Shown here: positions 61,590-64,000 of the stretch, in pieces | Position numbering within the stretch: the first letter of the stretch is position 1 | How the letters are laid out: each line of letters starts with the position of its first letter | Assembly: GCA_002839435.1 (NCBI GenBank) | Contig: PGYA01000006.1 | Span: forward strand, 57,437 to 121,436 | Source of the DNA: Candidatus Riflebacteria bacterium HGW-Riflebacteria-2 | Lineage (GTDB): Bacteria; Muiribacteriota; Ozemobacteria; Ozemobacterales; Ozemobacteraceae | Direction: 5' to 3' | DNA length: 64,000 nt | The notes under the pieces: generated by a model | What the model was told of the DNA's origin: nothing | The model's input: the letters and a program-made list of their open reading frames with translations, nothing else | Database searches by the model: none | Translations under genes and position numbers: made by a program

Positions 61590-61877
61590 TTACTGACCGC
61601 GAACGGTAGTCATGAAGCGAAGAATGGTCTGGTTGATCAGATAAGTTCTTTCAAGTTCTTTGAGGGCTTCGCCGGTAGCCTGAAAATTGACCAGGACATA
61701 CTGACCGTCGATGTGCTTCTCGACTGGGTAAGCCAGGGGTCTCTTGCCCCATTTGTCGATCTTTTCGATCTGGCCACCATTTTTGGTGATTGCATTTTCG
61801 ACCTTGCCGATGAGCGTGTCAAGGGCAGTGTCTTCGATGCCGGGTTCGGTAAAGAACAAAGTTTCGTAAGGTTTCAC
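61590..61877 (-). CDS. rpsF: Ribosomal protein bS6
   Basis: 95 residues from GTG 61877, chosen because GGGAGG lies 7 nt upstream and the family start VKPYETLFFTEPG follows; the frame is open to 61955. GKRPLAYPVEKHIDGQYVLV and LIRFMTT-like end (INQTILRFMTTVRGQ) are typical. First gene of the ribosomal/ssb/dnaB operon. Confidence 0.95.
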   Translation of the reverse strand: MKPYETLFFTEPGIEDTALDTLIGKVENAITKNGGQIEKIDKWGKRPLAYPVEKHIDGQYVLVNFQATGEALKELERTYLINQTILRFMTTVRGQ

Positions 61878-61905
61878 TAGAAAACCTCCCTTCGGATTAG
61901 TATCA

Positions 61906-61930
61906 GCCTCTACCACTTTTGGATAGAAGC
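61906..61930 (-). promoter_or_regulatory. Leader hairpin before rpsF
   Basis: On the minus strand GCTTCTATCC, loop AAAAGT, GGTAGAGGC form a 9-bp stem with one bulge, followed by a CCG-containing stretch just before the ribosome binding site. An S6:S18-binding autoregulatory leader is known before rpsF in many bacteria; whether this is one is inference. Confidence 0.35.
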
Positions 61931-61945
61931 AGGGACGTACCCCGC

Positions 61946-61974
61946 ATGATAACACGAAACCATCGCCATGACAA
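61946..61974 (-). promoter_or_regulatory. Candidate promoter of the rpsF operon
   Basis: On the minus strand TTGTCA, 17-bp spacer, TATCAT, about 70 bp before the rpsF start, placing the leader hairpin in the transcript. Confidence 0.6.
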
Positions 61975-62059
61975 CAGTCAAAAAAGAATAATTGGCATGC
62001 TTATCACACAATGAAGCAGACGAGGAGTATATTCACACTGCCGGGCTCTTGGGTGGGAG

Positions 62060-63850
62060 TTAATCTTCGGCGAAAATCGGTGGAATCGGCGTAATCTGCG
62101 GTTGCTGTCTTTCTTGTTTATCTCTTTTCGGTGGTTCGTACACTGAAATGCGGATCAGTTTGTCAGGGCTGAGCTGTGAATCGCAAAGGCGCTTTAAAGC
62201 GAATCGAGCCGGCATCTCTGAGCCGGAAACCGGCTGGTCAGTGGCAATATTGATTTTCTGTACAACCAGCAGTCTCTGCCAGGTTCCCTTTTCGAGGCTG
62301 CGGGCGACTTCATCCGAATTAAGCTCAACCCAGGAAGGATTGACTGCGCTGTAGCTGAACGGAATATAAAGGTTGCTGATATCAGATACCAGGATGTATC
62401 CCTTTGGGTTCGGGTAATACTGCTGCAAAAATTCTCTTACTGTCTTGAACTCGCGGAAATAGAAAATGTCGCGCACTGCCAGATTCTGGCCAGCGACAGG
62501 CCAGCCATTGACCATAAGCAGCAAAGCCAGCAGTGGAGCCCATTTTCGATCAAGGCCGACAGTCTGAACCAGCCGCTGCAGCAGATAGATTGAAAGACAC
62601 ACCAGCACAGGCAAAAAGATAATTCCGAGCCGCGAGGTATACTGCAGGCGCAGATCGCCCCAGAAGTAGGTGAAACGCGCAGTTGCATGCAGCGCGAAAA
62701 ACATCGCGATAAAGCCGCCAAAAATCAGATAGTTGCGTTCGCGCCGCCGGGCGCAGAAAAGATCAGAAAGCATCCAGACCAGGCCAATAACAGTTGTGAC
62801 AGCCAGCAGCGGAACCATGCCGTAAGCTTTTTCGCTGCCGGCAAAGAACGGCAGCGCATGCCGCAGATTCATCCACAAGTGGTTCAGGCCAAATGCCTGA
62901 TCGATGCTCTCAACCTGAAACGCACGCTGCGAATAGGTGATGACACGCAGCCAGGCAACCGGCAGAAACAGAAGCGGAATCAGCACAGTGCGCCAGGTCA
63001 GGCGCGCATATTCAGCCCTTGGCAGACACAACACTACCAGCGGGATGACGCAAAGCACAGCCAGTGCCGATTCATAACGTGTCTGCGCCAGTAGCGGCAG
63101 GGTCAGAAACATCAGTTCAGCAGCAGCAGCCTGCGGCCGGCCGATAAATCGCCAGGCAGCGAAAATCAGGATCATGGCGAACAGAAGGTTTACTGTCTCA
63201 AAGCCAGCCGACGTCATATACAGCACGAACAATGGAAAAGACGCGAGCAGCAACATGGCTGTGATACCCAAGAAGCGGCCATACCAGCGCTGAACCAGCA
63301 GGTAGAGCAGAAACAGGATACCAAAGCCAGCAAGGGCGTTGACCAGAAAGGCATTTTCCGGGCGGTAACCGGTCAATGCGTGCGCCGTCGCCGTAAGAAA
63401 AGGGTAAAACGCCGGACGCATATCGACAACACTGCTGATTGTGCGCCTGATACCGTGATAAAAGTTCAACGCCTGGGTTGGGTTGTGGCACGAGCGCTCT
63501 TCGTAAAGCGCCTGCGCCATGCCGAGCAGATTGGTTTCGTCGGCAAGAATGCGATAATCAGGCGGAGAAGCGAATAATGCCAGCAGCACCAGTATAAGCG
63601 CTGTCGCGGCAGCCGACCAGTGCCGGCGCCCGGCGGCGCGGGCATCTTCCAGCGTCGGCATGAAAACTGTCAGCTTTTGCAGCCAGAGCAGCAGTGCCAC
63701 CAGTAGAAAATACCAGGTGCCTGAGCGGTACAGGGTTTCCATGCGGTCACGCTCGAACCCCAGAAAACCAAAATACAATGCCAGTAAAGACAAAACCAGC
63801 GTAGAAACAAGAATCAAGATCGCTCTACGCTGGTCAGTCATTACATTCAT
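62060..63850 (-). CDS. GT39/PMT-like membrane glycosyltransferase
   Basis: 596 residues with about 11-12 membrane helices. The first periplasmic loop has ILADETNLLGMAQALYEERS, with the acidic DE expected for the catalytic loop of PMT/ArnT/dolichyl-phosphomannose-type enzymes, followed by MRPAFYPFLTATAHALTGYR. The soluble C-terminal tail is about 120 residues. Acts with lipid-linked sugar donors on the periplasmic side. Transcribed on the same strand as rpsF but upstream, separated by the rpsF promoter. Start ATG 63850 or ATG 63841. No gene is seen in 63851-64000. Confidence 0.72.
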   Translation of the reverse strand: MNVMTDQRRAILILVSTLVLSLLALYFGFLGFERDRMETLYRSGTWYFLLVALLLWLQKLTVFMPTLEDARAAGRRHWSAAATALILVLLALFASPPDYRILADETNLLGMAQALYEERSCHNPTQALNFYHGIRRTISSVVDMRPAFYPFLTATAHALTGYRPENAFLVNALAGFGILFLLYLLVQRWYGRFLGITAMLLLASFPLFVLYMTSAGFETVNLLFAMILIFAAWRFIGRPQAAAAELMFLTLPLLAQTRYESALAVLCVIPLVVLCLPRAEYARLTWRTVLIPLLFLPVAWLRVITYSQRAFQVESIDQAFGLNHLWMNLRHALPFFAGSEKAYGMVPLLAVTTVIGLVWMLSDLFCARRRERNYLIFGGFIAMFFALHATARFTYFWGDLRLQYTSRLGIIFLPVLVCLSIYLLQRLVQTVGLDRKWAPLLALLLMVNGWPVAGQNLAVRDIFYFREFKTVREFLQQYYPNPKGYILVSDISNLYIPFSYSAVNPSWVELNSDEVARSLEKGTWQRLLVVQKINIATDQPVSGSEMPARFALKRLCDSQLSPDKLIRISVYEPPKRDKQERQQPQITPIPPIFAED

Positions 63851-64000
63851 ACGCGCTGCAAACTAGTCCTTTGTCATATATGACTTCAAGGATTCGATAC
63901 TTGGTATACCGCTTATGCCGGGCTCTCGGCAGAATCTCATTCGCTCCAGCGATTCCTCGCTTGCCTGCTGGATGGCAGGCATGCTCGTCACAAGCTTACG

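Overview
The window is 64 kb of chromosome from a Gram-negative bacterium. lpxK implies lipid A, and the ancestral backbone is recognisable from rpsF-ssb-rpsR-rplI-dnaB, smc-ftsY and a tRNA cluster. LPS genes combined with several pilin-like genes and very large secreted proteins of unknown family would fit an uncultured phylum such as Candidatus Riflebacteria, but that is a low-confidence inference and no marker here settles it.

Left flank (1-1,103): a monofunctional proline dehydrogenase and a terminator. Island (1,113-31,041): a genomic island of about 29.9 kb inserted into the 3' end of tRNA-Met(CAT). It is bounded by a 12-bp direct repeat, of which the right copy is the tRNA 3' end and the left copy an orphan duplicate. 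A P4-type tyrosine integrase lies next to the tRNA, and paired TTRTCCCTA motifs lie just inside both ends.

Cargo, left to right: a 36-aa microprotein with its own terminator; an ImmA/IrrE peptidase with an XRE repressor; degenerate sequence; then a type I BREX locus, brxA-brxB-brxC-[AlbA_2/ATPase gene]-[AAA ATPase + PD-(D/E)xK-like pair]-pglX-pglZ-brxL; then a 1,112-aa Ser/Thr kinase with a propeller-like C-terminus. The right arm, all on the minus strand, is a satellite-like mobility module: a zinc-ribbon protein, an orphan, a DUF3987 helicase-like protein, a primase-C-terminal-like small protein, AlpA, an unknown protein and the integrase.

Right of the island (31,030-63,850): tRNA-Met, tRNA-fMet and tRNA-Leu with a clear promoter; an operon of three pilin-like proteins, an OmpH-like chaperone and a 1,603-aa exported protein; ftsY and smc; an orphan molybdenum-hydroxylase subunit; membrane proteins and a PLD-family protein; an envelope polysaccharide/lipid A cluster (tandem GT-B glycosyltransferase, second glycosyltransferase, CsaB-like pyruvyltransferase, LpxK); PAP2 phosphatase; the dnaB-rplI-DUF2232-rpsR-ssb-rpsF operon; and a GT39-like membrane glycosyltransferase.

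The most notable points are: (a) a self-contained ATPase/nuclease cassette with its own palindrome-rich promoter region inside the BREX operon; (b) a BrxL whose C-terminus looks like a MITD1-type phospholipase-D-like domain instead of a Lon protease domain; (c) the non-RD kinase/propeller protein appended to BREX; and (d) a fully delimited integrative element with att cores, putative arm sites and a displaced tRNA terminator.
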